Shown in pieces: positions 16,954 to 25,704 of a stretch of DNA of 44,473 bases. The notes beneath the pieces were generated by a model. That model ran no database searches, was not told the DNA's origin, and saw nothing but the letters and a program-made list of their open reading frames with translations. Made by a program: the position numbers and the translations under genes. The stretch covers positions 1 through 44,473 of the forward strand of contig WFTL01000081.1 in NCBI GenBank assembly GCA_015485495.1, written 5' to 3'. Each line of letters starts with the position of its first letter. Within the stretch, counting starts at the first letter, position 1. This DNA comes from Planctomycetaceae bacterium (lineage in GTDB: Bacteria > Planctomycetota > Planctomycetia > Planctomycetales > Planctomycetaceae).

Positions 16954-18047
16954 CGGATTTCTGCGTCTGCACGGTTCCGCTGAAGAACACACCGCGCCGC
17001 ATCGCGGTGCGGACCGGTGTTCCGCCCGCGGCCTTCATCCTCACAGCCGTTCTGCTGTCGACCGGATTGTCTCCGGCTGCGGACGATGAACTGGAACGAC
17101 AGATCGACGCATCGATTGCCGCAGCGCTGCCATGGCTGGCAGACGCGCAGCAGCCGTCCGGGGCCTGGACACTGGAACACTCGTCTCAGGAATCCACCGC
17201 CATCACATCCCTGGCCGTGCTGGCTTTCCTGGCGGCCGGACAGGTGCCGGACGAAGGCCCGTGGGGCGATCATGTGACGCGCGGGGTCGACTGGGTGCTG
17301 CAGCAGCAGCGGGAAGACGGACTGCTGCAGGACATTTTCGGACACGGCCCCATGTACGGTCACGGAATTTCGACACTGATGCTGGCAGAAGTGTCGGGAA
17401 TGCTGCCGGAAGACCGGGAACCGGCCTGCCGCCGCGTTCTGGAACGCGCCGTACGGCTGATTATCGACGCTCAGAATCAGCCGCGCAGTCCGGCGGCGGA
17501 CGGCGGCTGGCGATACCAGCCGACCAGCCGCGATTCGGATCTGAGCGTGACGGCGTGGCAGCTTCTGGCACTGCGGGCTGCCCGCGATATCGGATGCGAT
17601 GTGCCTGTGGAAAACATCGACCGGGCCACGGCCTACATTCGTCGTCTGAGTGTGCCTGGGGGCGGCTTCGGATATGTTTCGCCGCGCGGCACGACGGCCA
17701 CACGGGCCGGCACCGGAATCGTCGCTCTGGAAGTCTGCGGAGAACACCGGTCGCGCATCACGCTCGCGGCAGCCCGGTACCTGCAGCAGAATCCGCTGAC
17801 TCCGGACGAAGGCTACTTCTACTACGGTGCGTACTACTGTACGGTGGGGATGTACAAAACAGGCGGTGACGAATGGATGCGGATTCGTCCGGCGCTGTAT
17901 TCCACCATTCTGAATGCTCAGCAGCCGGGCGGATTCTGGGAACCCCGCGGCGGCAGCGAATCGGCGGCCGGACGGGTTTACGCCACGTCGCTCAGCCTGC
18001 TGGCTTTGTCTGTGGAATACGCCTTTCTGCCGATTTATCAGCGCTGA
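16950..18047 (+). CDS. Exported prenyltransferase/squalene-oxidase-repeat (alpha/alpha toroid) protein
   Basis: A 365-residue protein. Residues about 25-45 form a signal or anchor segment (FILTAVLLSTGLSP). The rest consists of repeats of the squalene-cyclase/prenyltransferase type: LADAQQPSGAWTLE, LQQQREDGLLQD, GGWRYQPTSRDSDLS, GGGFGYVSPRG and QQPGGFWEPRGG. These build an alpha/alpha barrel. The acid motif of true squalene-hopene cyclases (DXDD) is not apparent, so a non-cyclase envelope role is more likely. It overlaps the aminotransferase by 4 bases and precedes a Cys-rich protein by 23 bases, giving a probable three-gene unit. A larger protein with the same fold is encoded at 32863-35241. 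Confidence 0.85.
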   Translation: MTDFCVCTVPLKNTPRRIAVRTGVPPAAFILTAVLLSTGLSPAADDELERQIDASIAAALPWLADAQQPSGAWTLEHSSQESTAITSLAVLAFLAAGQVPDEGPWGDHVTRGVDWVLQQQREDGLLQDIFGHGPMYGHGISTLMLAEVSGMLPEDREPACRRVLERAVRLIIDAQNQPRSPAADGGWRYQPTSRDSDLSVTAWQLLALRAARDIGCDVPVENIDRATAYIRRLSVPGGGFGYVSPRGTTATRAGTGIVALEVCGEHRSRITLAAARYLQQNPLTPDEGYFYYGAYYCTVGMYKTGGDEWMRIRPALYSTILNAQQPGGFWEPRGGSESAAGRVYATSLSLLALSVEYAFLPIYQR

Positions 18048-18070
18048 CCCCCGCCGCCATTCGAAATGCG

Positions 18071-18664
18071 ATGAACGATTCGTCTTCGTTTCCCCGACTC
18101 CGCCGCATCCCGGTCCCGCCTCTGTTCTGGTCCGCGTACCACGAGGCTCCGTTCCGGCACTGCATCGACTGCGGCGGACCTCTTCTGGAAGCGGACTGTC
18201 ATTTCATTCAGCGGGCGTTCGTCGGAAACCAGCCGGTGTTCGAACTGGCCATCTGCCGCCGCTGCCACGAACATCTGCTGGAACAGTTTTCCAGGCAGAC
18301 CTGCCAGGCGATGGACGAACACCTGATGAACTGCTGCGCAGACCGCCCGGTCGATGAATCCGATCGGATATCAGACGAACAGCTCCTGACCGCCTGTGTC
18401 GACTGCTGTCTGATCTGCGGCCGGAACCGGTCGGAATGCCATCGCTTCTGTGTGGGCGGGGCGTGTGCGGCCGGTGATCTGCTTCTGCAGGCCGGAACGT
18501 TCATCCGCAGCCCGGTGATGATCTGCGACCGCTGTCTGTCGGACATGTCTGATCTGATATCCACACAGACGCGGGATGCATGGGATCGGTTCGTGGAACA
18601 GCATTTCGACGGCCCGCCCGCCGTCGGTCAGGACGTTCCGGACCGAACACCGCTGCTGATCTGA
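18071..18664 (+). CDS. Cys-rich putative zinc-binding protein of unknown function
   Basis: A 197-residue cytosolic protein rich in paired cysteines: CIDCGG (about 34), CRRCHEH (about 65), CVDCCLICGRNRSECHRFC (about 114-132) and CDRC (about 159). The spacing suggests two or three zinc sites, but it is not a family I can name. The frame opens upstream inside the previous gene; the first plausible start is the ATG at 18071, just after the toroid gene's stop. Its position suggests co-expression with the aminotransferase and toroid genes. The 3' end is convergent with the gene at 18734, 69 bases away. Confidence 0.72.
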   Translation: MNDSSSFPRLRRIPVPPLFWSAYHEAPFRHCIDCGGPLLEADCHFIQRAFVGNQPVFELAICRRCHEHLLEQFSRQTCQAMDEHLMNCCADRPVDESDRISDEQLLTACVDCCLICGRNRSECHRFCVGGACAAGDLLLQAGTFIRSPVMICDRCLSDMSDLISTQTRDAWDRFVEQHFDGPPAVGQDVPDRTPLLI

Positions 18665-18733
18665 CAGCAGAACGGTCCTTCGGGATTGCAGACACGATTC
18701 GGCTGTGGTTCTGTCGTCGAGCGGACAGATCGT

Positions 18734-20599
18734 TCAGGGTTCGCGGATGAAGCGGGCCGCGTAGCTGCGAACATGCTGCCCGTTGAGCACGTGAAAGGTT
18801 CTCAGTCGCTCGATCGTGGCGGTTCCGAAACGGTTCAGCGGGACGTGGATGAGCTTCTTTCGGAAACGCCGTGCCAGGCGCCGCCAGCCGGCCCCCGGCG
18901 GAGCAGGGCTGAGCAGGGCGATGTGCGTTTCACGACTGTGAAACATGGCCGCCGCCAGCAGACGCTCTTCCAGCGTGTTCGTGAAGTCGAACCGCGGATC
19001 CCGAAAAATATCGGGAATCGGACGCGGGGGAAACAAAAACATGCAGCCTCCGTAACGGGCCAGAGCGATTCCAGGGCCGATCAGCTCCTGCCTGAAATCC
19101 GTGGCGAACAGAGACAGCGTCGATTCGTCATGGCTTTCGGCATGCCAGGTGATCCGCCAGGGATAGTCGCGCGGATCGGCCGGCGAATCGAACAGCATCA
19201 CGACGCAGTCCAGATTCCCCCGCACCGGCGGGTACTCGCGCACATACAGATCCCCCGTGTGCCAGTTCCGCAGAGTTTCCCGCAGGTCCAGGCCGTCTTT
19301 CAGACTGGTGCAGAATTTTTCCGTTCGCGCCAGATCGTTCCCCAGCAGAGTCAGGGCCGTGTCCTTCACGTGCGTGCGGAACCGTTCGATGGATGCATCT
19401 TCGGGCGGCCAGCTGCACTGACCGAACGGGTTCCACGCTTTTCTCCACTGCGCCCGCTGCCGACGGTCGGGCGGTGCCTGCAGGCGGCAGGTCCGCCAGA
19501 CGACCGGATGCCCGGGAAGCCGGCTGACGGCGCGAAAGATGCGTCCGTCCGGCAGCCGCAGCCGGTCAATCGAAAAGGCCGCCTCCTGCCCTTCTGCGGT
19601 GTCTTCCGAAAACGGATAACTGCGTGCCACTTCCGCCGCGTGAATGGCGAACGAATCGCCCATCGTCTGCCGGACCGCCGTGACCAGCGTGTACAGATCG
19701 GGCGTGAACCGGCGGTCCAGCAGAGACAGATTACGCATGTACTTCAGAGACACTCTCAGCAGATGCGGCGTGACCGGCCGCGCGCGGCGTCCCAGGTGGC
19801 TGCGATAACGGTCCCGCGCCGCCAGCAGCAGAGCCTTGACGCCGTCGATGGACAGGTTTTCGTCGTCGTCCAGCTGAACCCGGGCCTGTTCATACAATCC
19901 GGTGATGAAAGGCAGTTCTCCCAGCACGAACAGCAGCGTGTTCGCGGCGATCGAATACAGTTCCGGTCGGGACAGCGACGGCGGGGGTTCCGGCGGACGG
20001 TCGACAGCCGACTGAAAGGCATCACGAATCCAGGGCCATTCCTGCATCCCGCACACCAGCAGAATCGCTTCGTACCGCTGCGTCAGTCGGTGCAGTTCGC
20101 AGGCCATCCAGCGGATGCGATCCGTCTGCAGATCGTTTCGGGGCGGGTGCAGTGTCGGCAGGACGGCGGCGGCAAAACGTTCTGCAGACACCCGGCGAAC
20201 CGCCCACGGATCCGGCAGCACGGTTCCGGGCACATCGAACGATTCTTCATCGATGTCGATGAACGCACGGGGAATGCGTTCCTGCAGGGCGATCCGCAGA
20301 GCCGCAATGACGGGCTGACAGGGATCCACGGGAACGTATGACGCGGTCGCATGATCTTCAGAATCCGGCTGAAAGCCGATTTCCGGCGGGCAGATCACGG
20401 CACCGGTCCGGGGCAGCCTGTCGGTTCCCCGTTCGGTCGCTTCCTGGAAAGAAGGCGGCAGCGGCACCGCCAGGCAGTCGAAGCGGTGCTGCAGCATGAA
20501 CCGCCGCACGGCCACGGCGAAATCGCCGCTTCCGTGAATCACCGGAAACACGGTCACACGGCGGCCCAGTCGAAACACGCTGGAAATTTCCCGAGTCAT
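18734..20599 (-). CDS. Large putative TraB/TIKI-like (DUF5682-like) protein
   Basis: A 621-residue cytosolic protein with no signal peptide. The N-terminal third resembles the ChaN/TraB/TIKI-type fold as seen in DUF5682: an early HGSGD turn (residues 22-26), then FDCLAVPLPPSF, YVPVDPCQPVIAALRIALQ, PRAFIDIDEE, and a late strand-turn YEAILLVCGMQEWPWI. DUF5682 proteins have the same order, with xxHHGPGS, 'P..E..A.R.A.e..IP..fIDl' and 'i..V.Ga.H' blocks, but in this protein the second His is replaced. The C-terminal 350 residues are not recognised. DUF5682 is normally found with MoxR, VWA and SWIM genes; none is adjacent. The relation is an inference from pattern, not from a search. Confidence 0.55.
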   Translation of the reverse strand: MTREISSVFRLGRRVTVFPVIHGSGDFAVAVRRFMLQHRFDCLAVPLPPSFQEATERGTDRLPRTGAVICPPEIGFQPDSEDHATASYVPVDPCQPVIAALRIALQERIPRAFIDIDEESFDVPGTVLPDPWAVRRVSAERFAAAVLPTLHPPRNDLQTDRIRWMACELHRLTQRYEAILLVCGMQEWPWIRDAFQSAVDRPPEPPPSLSRPELYSIAANTLLFVLGELPFITGLYEQARVQLDDDENLSIDGVKALLLAARDRYRSHLGRRARPVTPHLLRVSLKYMRNLSLLDRRFTPDLYTLVTAVRQTMGDSFAIHAAEVARSYPFSEDTAEGQEAAFSIDRLRLPDGRIFRAVSRLPGHPVVWRTCRLQAPPDRRQRAQWRKAWNPFGQCSWPPEDASIERFRTHVKDTALTLLGNDLARTEKFCTSLKDGLDLRETLRNWHTGDLYVREYPPVRGNLDCVVMLFDSPADPRDYPWRITWHAESHDESTLSLFATDFRQELIGPGIALARYGGCMFLFPPRPIPDIFRDPRFDFTNTLEERLLAAAMFHSRETHIALLSPAPPGAGWRRLARRFRKKLIHVPLNRFGTATIERLRTFHVLNGQHVRSYAARFIREP

Positions 20600-20681
20600 C
20601 CCGATGGGTTCCGTGAAGCCGCAGGCTCATGGTTCCCGGCCGCTGCAGCCGGGCGCCGGCCGTCTGACCGGACCGTCCGAA

Positions 20682-21569
20682 TTATGCGGGATTCCGCTGC
20701 GTCATCCACTCCAGGTACCGGCGGGCACAGGCATCCAGGTTGTCCATGCTGCCTCCGCCGCGGACAGGTGAACAGATTTCGTAGGAAGCAAAGCCGCGGA
20801 ATCCGCCTTCCCGCAGCCCCGCGAAAAACGCTTCGAAATCAATGAAGCCTTCTCCGAAGGGAACCGCACGCACCAGGTCCGGCTGCGTCCGCATGTAGTT
20901 GACCAGATCCGGTTCGTACCGGTAACGAGGAAAACGCACGTAGTCCGCATTCGTCGTCATGATCGTATACGGTGCCATGCGGCGGGCCGTTTCGTAAAGA
21001 TCTTCGCCGCGCAGGGCCGGCGACCAGGCATCGAAACCCAGCCGGCAGGCGGGATGATCGATATCGGCCAGCAGGTCCAGCAGCGCGTCGGAATGCACGG
21101 CCGTGTCATGATGATTCTGGACGGCAATGGTGATCCCGTATGCAGCCGCCCGGTCACACATTTCCCGCAGCACTGTGACCACATTCTGCCATGTCTGCAG
21201 CGGACTGCTGCCGGATGATTCATAGGCAGTGAACACCCGCACGACGGATGCTCCCAGGCGGGCCCCGATGCGGGCCAGAGACTCCACGCAGGCGATCTGC
21301 ATTTCCCCGTACGGAATTTCCGACACATCGGGTTTCAGATCGGTGTAGGCAGCAATGATCGGGCACGAGACGCCGTGCCGATCCAGCACCGCCTTCAGAT
21401 CGGCCGTTCGTTCGTCGTCCATGTCCAGGGGCGACAGATGCGGCCGTTTTCCGGCCAGCATCACGGCTTCGTAACCGGTCTGCGCCGCTTTGGCGATGAA
21501 ATCGGTCAGGCTGAGCCGGGCCTGTCCCCAGAATCCCGCGTAACTGACCGAAAACAGGCATGGTTTCAT
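20682..21569 (-). CDS. Sugar phosphate isomerase/epimerase-like TIM barrel protein
   Basis: A 295-residue protein of the xylose-isomerase-like TIM-barrel superfamily (AP endonuclease 2 family). Visible blocks include the N-terminal FSVSYAGFWGQ, the MLAGKRPHLSP segment, VVRVFTAYE, ITIAVQNHHDTA (metal-binding His pair), LGFDAWSPAL and a C-terminal FASYEICSP, whose Glu is a typical metal ligand. Substrate unknown; planctomycetes have many such proteins linked to sugar or inositol metabolism. It lacks a signal peptide and so is cytosolic. A GGAAG site precedes the ATG. It lies 133 bases downstream of the DUF4838 gene on the same strand and may act on sugars released by that protein's pathway. Confidence 0.85.
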   Translation of the reverse strand: MKPCLFSVSYAGFWGQARLSLTDFIAKAAQTGYEAVMLAGKRPHLSPLDMDDERTADLKAVLDRHGVSCPIIAAYTDLKPDVSEIPYGEMQIACVESLARIGARLGASVVRVFTAYESSGSSPLQTWQNVVTVLREMCDRAAAYGITIAVQNHHDTAVHSDALLDLLADIDHPACRLGFDAWSPALRGEDLYETARRMAPYTIMTTNADYVRFPRYRYEPDLVNYMRTQPDLVRAVPFGEGFIDFEAFFAGLREGGFRGFASYEICSPVRGGGSMDNLDACARRYLEWMTQRNPA

Positions 21570-21702
21570 AACAGGTCTTCCGGTTCAGGTTTCATGCCTT
21601 CGGCGGTTCACGCGGCTCCGAACGGCCCGGCTTTCATGACGCCTCCTGCCGCCGGCACATCCGTTCCGGACGGCAGCCGCTGTCCGCAACGGACACCGGT
21701 GG

Positions 21703-23601
21703 TTACCAGTCCTGGTAAAGAAGCCAGGGAGCGTGAATGACACGGGTCGGTCCGAGTCGGCCGAAAAACAGGGTACGCCGCACAGCGGCCGCCGTGTGCC
21801 GCCGCCGGTCCCATTTGTTTCCCGCTTCGGCAGCCGCCTTCGTCACCAGATAGTCTCGACAGATCGGCGCGTAATCAAGTCCCTGACGAAGAAAGCGGAT
21901 CCGATCGGCCACCTGAGCATCCGCGCCGGCCGCCTGAGCGGCCTCATCGAGAAGCCCCGACAGCCGGGCCAGAGCCGCATCGCTGTAGTGCCGGGCCACG
22001 GTGTCCGCATCGGGACGACGATTTTCGGCAGCGATCGCATCGGAAATCCGTTCGAGTTCTTCGAACCACCGGCGAACTGCGGGAGCTGCCGGTCCGAAAC
22101 CGGCCCGGCAGTAGTCATCGATGAGCTGATCCACGTCGAGATACGGGTCCCACAGCAGCTTGACGGCCACGTAGTAATTCAGACCGTTTGTGGCCCAGTG
22201 ATGAAAATGACAGTCGAACAGGGCCATCAGCATGCCGTGGTCCGCGTAGAAACGCATGTCTTCAGCGAGCCGATGGACGATGACGGTCGGCAGCGCGTGC
22301 AGCCCCATCAGACCGTTGGAATAGACATGCAGTTTCCGGCACCGCTGCGACCACTGCAGCCAGTTGTCACGGGCCTGGCGGCGTTTGTCTTCGTTGAAAT
22401 AGATCTTTGAACCATGCACGAATCCGATGATGACAGCCGGGTGAAGCGTTTCCCGTTTCGGTGCCAGTGAATACACCGAATAGGCGTAGGCACCGATATG
22501 CCGGCCGGGACACTGCGCCGCGACGATCTTCGCGACTTCCGAATAAAAGCGGGCATACCGATCGGAAAAGGACACGTGCGGAATCGGCCCCTGACGGCTT
22601 CTCATCTGAACGATCTGGCCATCGGGAGCGTCCCAGGATTCACAGCGGTCGCACAGACAGAATGTCTGCAGACCGCCGTCGTTCGGCGATACCGACACGG
22701 CATCCAGTGTGGGATTGTTCTGCAGAGCCGTGATGGCATCCTGCGCGACCTGACGAATGAGTCCGGGGCTGGACACACACAGCCGGTGCGACGGATACCC
22801 GTCGGTTTCCGGCTGGCTGTTGTCCCGGGTGCCGTCCGGCTGCAGAGCGAACCAGTCCGGATGGTCCTCATGAAATCGATCCCAGTAGTCTCCAAAGGCA
22901 TGGGAGTAATTTCCCGTGTGGCTGCCGCCAGGACGATGAAAGCGAAACCACAGATCCGCCTCTTCTGCAAAACGGCGGTACGGATCGCGGTCCCATCCGA
23001 GGGCATCGATGTAGATGTGCGTGACGCCGTTGAAGGCATGATTTCCCATGCTGCGTCCGATCAGGGCAGGTGCGTCCCGGATCCGGACGTCGCCGATCCG
23101 GACCGTTTCCTGCTGCGGAACGATTTCTCCCAGCGGTCCCGGCCACAGCATCCGCACCCCCAGGACCTGCTCCACAAAGGCACTCACCGCCAGTTCGGTC
23201 CCCGCCAGGGGAACCCCGTCCGGCCGGGCATCGTCCCCCGTGATGACCAGGGCATCCGGAAACGTCTGCACGACGATTTCTTCGAGCTGGAAGTCTTCCG
23301 GAATCAGACCGAGTTGCCGGGTGCGGCGCGTGTCGCCCACCAGAATCGGCACACCATCCGCGCTTTCCGGAACGTCGGATTCGCGAAACACCGGCACGAC
23401 CGCGCCGCTGATCCGTTCGAGCCACATCTGCAGATCGTCGGCCGCTCGAACCGCCGCGGCACTCGGAACATCACCGGTCACGATCATCGCCCTGGGATGA
23501 CCGTTTTCTGCGAGAATCAGCTCACCCCGGCAGCAGGACACGGCCATCCAGAAAACCGTTCCTGCGAAAACCGTCCGCCTGAACCAGCCAATGGTTTCCA
23601 T
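21703..23601 (-). CDS. Exported DUF4838 / glycoside-hydrolase-like protein
   Basis: A 632-residue protein. A signal peptide spans about residues 1-26. An alpha-glucuronidase-like N-terminal beta/alpha domain (about 30-165) has AADDLQMWLERISGAVVPV, a standard opening in GH67/DUF4838 proteins. A DUF4838 TIM-barrel-like core follows (about 175-480), with HAFGDYWDRF, HPDWFALQPDG and the Asp/Glu-rich VSPNDGG turn with CLCDRC. DUF4838 proteins are predicted carbohydrate-active enzymes of the envelope; the substrate is unknown. An AGGAG site 9 bases upstream supports the ATG at 23601. Its downstream neighbour is the sugar isomerase-like gene, so a sugar-degradation pair is plausible. Confidence 0.9.
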   Translation of the reverse strand: METIGWFRRTVFAGTVFWMAVSCCRGELILAENGHPRAMIVTGDVPSAAAVRAADDLQMWLERISGAVVPVFRESDVPESADGVPILVGDTRRTRQLGLIPEDFQLEEIVVQTFPDALVITGDDARPDGVPLAGTELAVSAFVEQVLGVRMLWPGPLGEIVPQQETVRIGDVRIRDAPALIGRSMGNHAFNGVTHIYIDALGWDRDPYRRFAEEADLWFRFHRPGGSHTGNYSHAFGDYWDRFHEDHPDWFALQPDGTRDNSQPETDGYPSHRLCVSSPGLIRQVAQDAITALQNNPTLDAVSVSPNDGGLQTFCLCDRCESWDAPDGQIVQMRSRQGPIPHVSFSDRYARFYSEVAKIVAAQCPGRHIGAYAYSVYSLAPKRETLHPAVIIGFVHGSKIYFNEDKRRQARDNWLQWSQRCRKLHVYSNGLMGLHALPTVIVHRLAEDMRFYADHGMLMALFDCHFHHWATNGLNYYVAVKLLWDPYLDVDQLIDDYCRAGFGPAAPAVRRWFEELERISDAIAAENRRPDADTVARHYSDAALARLSGLLDEAAQAAGADAQVADRIRFLRQGLDYAPICRDYLVTKAAAEAGNKWDRRRHTAAAVRRTLFFGRLGPTRVIHAPWLLYQDW

Positions 23602-23721
23602 CGAATGGTGCTCCTGCCATACGAAATCAGCACCATCATCAGCCGGACATTTATCCGATGCAACGGAGAACCGGAACGACTTCGCCGGCGGGCAGTCGGC
23701 GACACAGGTGGCTGCCGGACG

Positions 23722-24414
23722 TCAGTTCTGCAGCCGGCCGTCGGCAGCCGCCAGGCCGGTGTCCGGATCGGCCTGCAGGTGCTGCACCCAGGCCGGCGGC
23801 AGATTGAGCAGGATGCTGTCCCGGGCCACGCCCTGCCGGCCGATCCAGGATTCCACAATCCGACTCACTTCGCGAACCCGCTGCCCGCCCGCTCCCCGCG
23901 CCAGCCGACATCTCAGCGGACGAATGTACATGTATTCGAAATAGCTGAGCGTGCCGCCGGGTTTCAGCAGACGGAAATAGTGTTCCATGATTTCCGCCAC
24001 GAGCTGCGCCGGGAAATTGACCAGCGGCAGTCCGGAAATGATGTAGTCGTAGGGCGCCTGCGGTTCGAAATCCTGCACGGGGATTTCGTGGATCTGCGAC
24101 TGATCCTGCACCGCCGCCCAGCGGGATTCACAGGAGAACCGTTCCTTCAGGACATCGACGAAGGATTCGTTGATCTCCACCAGATCGAACGTGTCGCCCG
24201 GCCGCAGATGACGGATGATCCGATCGGTGAAAGCCCCCGTTCCAGGCCCGCATTCCAGCACACGAATCGGCCGGTCCGGGCGATCGGCCAGATAGCGCGT
24301 CACGGAGCGGGCCAGAAAGCGGCTGCTGGGGACGAGAGATCCGGTGGTTTCGAACTGTTTTCCGAACTGCGTCAGAAAAATCATCTGATTCCGCAGTGCT
24401 GCCAGCATGTTCAT
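23722..24414 (-). CDS. Class I SAM-dependent methyltransferase, PmtA-like
   Basis: A 230-residue methyltransferase. SAM-binding motif I is VLECGPGTGAFTDRI at about 52-66, and an acidic residue ends strand beta2 (FDLVEINES). A YDYIISGLPL block follows at about 123. N-terminal FGKQFETTGSLVPSSRFLA and the SGLPLVNFP segment are typical of PmtA-like phospholipid N-methyltransferases and of rRNA-adenine-dimethylase-like relatives. Function as a phosphatidylethanolamine N-methyltransferase is a family-based guess. The gene is read away from fba, and its ATG at 24414 has an AGGA site. The C-terminal tail (about 200-230) is Ala/Gly/Asp-rich. Confidence 0.85.
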   Translation of the reverse strand: MNMLAALRNQMIFLTQFGKQFETTGSLVPSSRFLARSVTRYLADRPDRPIRVLECGPGTGAFTDRIIRHLRPGDTFDLVEINESFVDVLKERFSCESRWAAVQDQSQIHEIPVQDFEPQAPYDYIISGLPLVNFPAQLVAEIMEHYFRLLKPGGTLSYFEYMYIRPLRCRLARGAGGQRVREVSRIVESWIGRQGVARDSILLNLPPAWVQHLQADPDTGLAAADGRLQN

Positions 24415-24549
24415 GCGAACGGTCCTGCCGGAATCACCAGGAACTGTCCCGGATGTCTGCTGAAAAACGGCCTGCCGACCGCTCCGATTCGATGGCCGCG
24501 CCGAACGGACAGCGCGGCAGACACAAAAACCGATCGGGTCGGGAGATGC

Positions 24550-25581
24550 CTACACGCTGCCGAAGATCGAACGGCCGCTGCTTTTCAGGTCGTCACAGGC
24601 CTGCTGCAGCCGCGCGGCGACTCCCGCTTCCGCCAGCTTCATGGCCGTTCGCGGATCATACGCCTTCTTGTTGCCGATTTCGCCGTCGATCATCAGGACT
24701 TCGTCATAATGCTTCATGATGAAATCGACGACCGGGCGTGTGAACGCGTACTGGGTGTCCGTGTCGATATTCATTTTCACAACACCGTATTCCAGCGTCT
24801 CCTGAAGCTGCTCCTTCGGTGTTCCGGATCCTCCGTGAAACACGAGATCGAATTCGGCGTCGGCCCCGTACTTTTCCATGACGGCCTTCTGCCCGTCGCG
24901 GAGGATTTCCGGACGCAGTTTGACGGCTCCCGGTTTGTAGTGCCCGTGGACGTTTCCGAACGTGGCGGCGAACATGAAGCGGCCCAGACCGTTCAGAGAT
25001 TCATAGACCTGAACCATGTCTTCGGGTGTGGTGTACAGTTTTTCGTCTGCCACACCCGAATGATCGATGCCGTCCTCTTCTCCGCCCACCACACCAGCCT
25101 CCACTTCGAGGATGATGTCGTTTTCCGCACAAAGCTTCAGCAGCTCACGGCTCTGTTCCAGGTTCTGTTCCAGCGGCAGTTCCGAACCGTCGTACATGTG
25201 GGAATTGAACAGATTGCCCTGTCCGGCCGCGCGGCGGGCCGCGGTTTCGGCGATCAGCGGTCTGAGAAACGAATCCACCTTCTTCGGCTGACAGTGATCT
25301 GTGTGCAGGCCGATGAGGATATCGTATTTTTCGGCCAGCCGGTGAGCGGCTTCCGCCAGCACGATGACACCGTGGACGGCATCTTTGACGTTCAGTCCGG
25401 ATGCGAATTCTCCGGCGCCGGTGGAAAACTGAATGATCCCGTCGGATCCGGCATCCGCAAATCCCTTGAGGGCACCGTTGAGCGTCACAATGGACGTGAC
25501 ATTGATGCCGGGATAGGCGTACCCGCCCTGCTGGGCGGCATCCAGCATCTTCGCGTACTGTTCGGGGGTTGCGATGGGCAT
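24550..25581 (-). CDS. fba: Class II fructose-bisphosphate aldolase
   Basis: A 343-residue zinc-dependent aldolase that cleaves fructose 1,6-bisphosphate to dihydroxyacetone phosphate and glyceraldehyde 3-phosphate in glycolysis and gluconeogenesis. Visible features: YPGINVTS at the start, the LHTDHCQPKK zinc and catalytic region (about 107-116), EVEAGVVGGEEDG, FGNVHGHY zinc site, FHGGSGTP and VVKMNIDTDTQYA. The length and sequence fit the longer class IIA enzymes. A GGAAGG site stands 8 bases before the ATG. It is separated from the large exported protein upstream by 123 bases. Confidence 0.95.
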   Translation of the reverse strand: MPIATPEQYAKMLDAAQQGGYAYPGINVTSIVTLNGALKGFADAGSDGIIQFSTGAGEFASGLNVKDAVHGVIVLAEAAHRLAEKYDILIGLHTDHCQPKKVDSFLRPLIAETAARRAAGQGNLFNSHMYDGSELPLEQNLEQSRELLKLCAENDIILEVEAGVVGGEEDGIDHSGVADEKLYTTPEDMVQVYESLNGLGRFMFAATFGNVHGHYKPGAVKLRPEILRDGQKAVMEKYGADAEFDLVFHGGSGTPKEQLQETLEYGVVKMNIDTDTQYAFTRPVVDFIMKHYDEVLMIDGEIGNKKAYDPRTAMKLAEAGVAARLQQACDDLKSSGRSIFGSV

Positions 25582-25704
25582 CCGGGAAACCTTCCGTTCG
25601 TGCAGCAGAATCCACCAAAGAAACTCGAAACCAGAGTGCCGGAATTCGGCGAAAGCCAGCCTATCGACTGGGAAAACGGCTGCAAGCTTCCGGACCGTTT
25701 CAGA

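Noticed and set aside
18686-20341. A 551-codon plus-strand open frame
   Set aside because: Antisense to the 621-residue minus-strand gene; the opposite strand has coherent alpha/beta pattern and coding bias.
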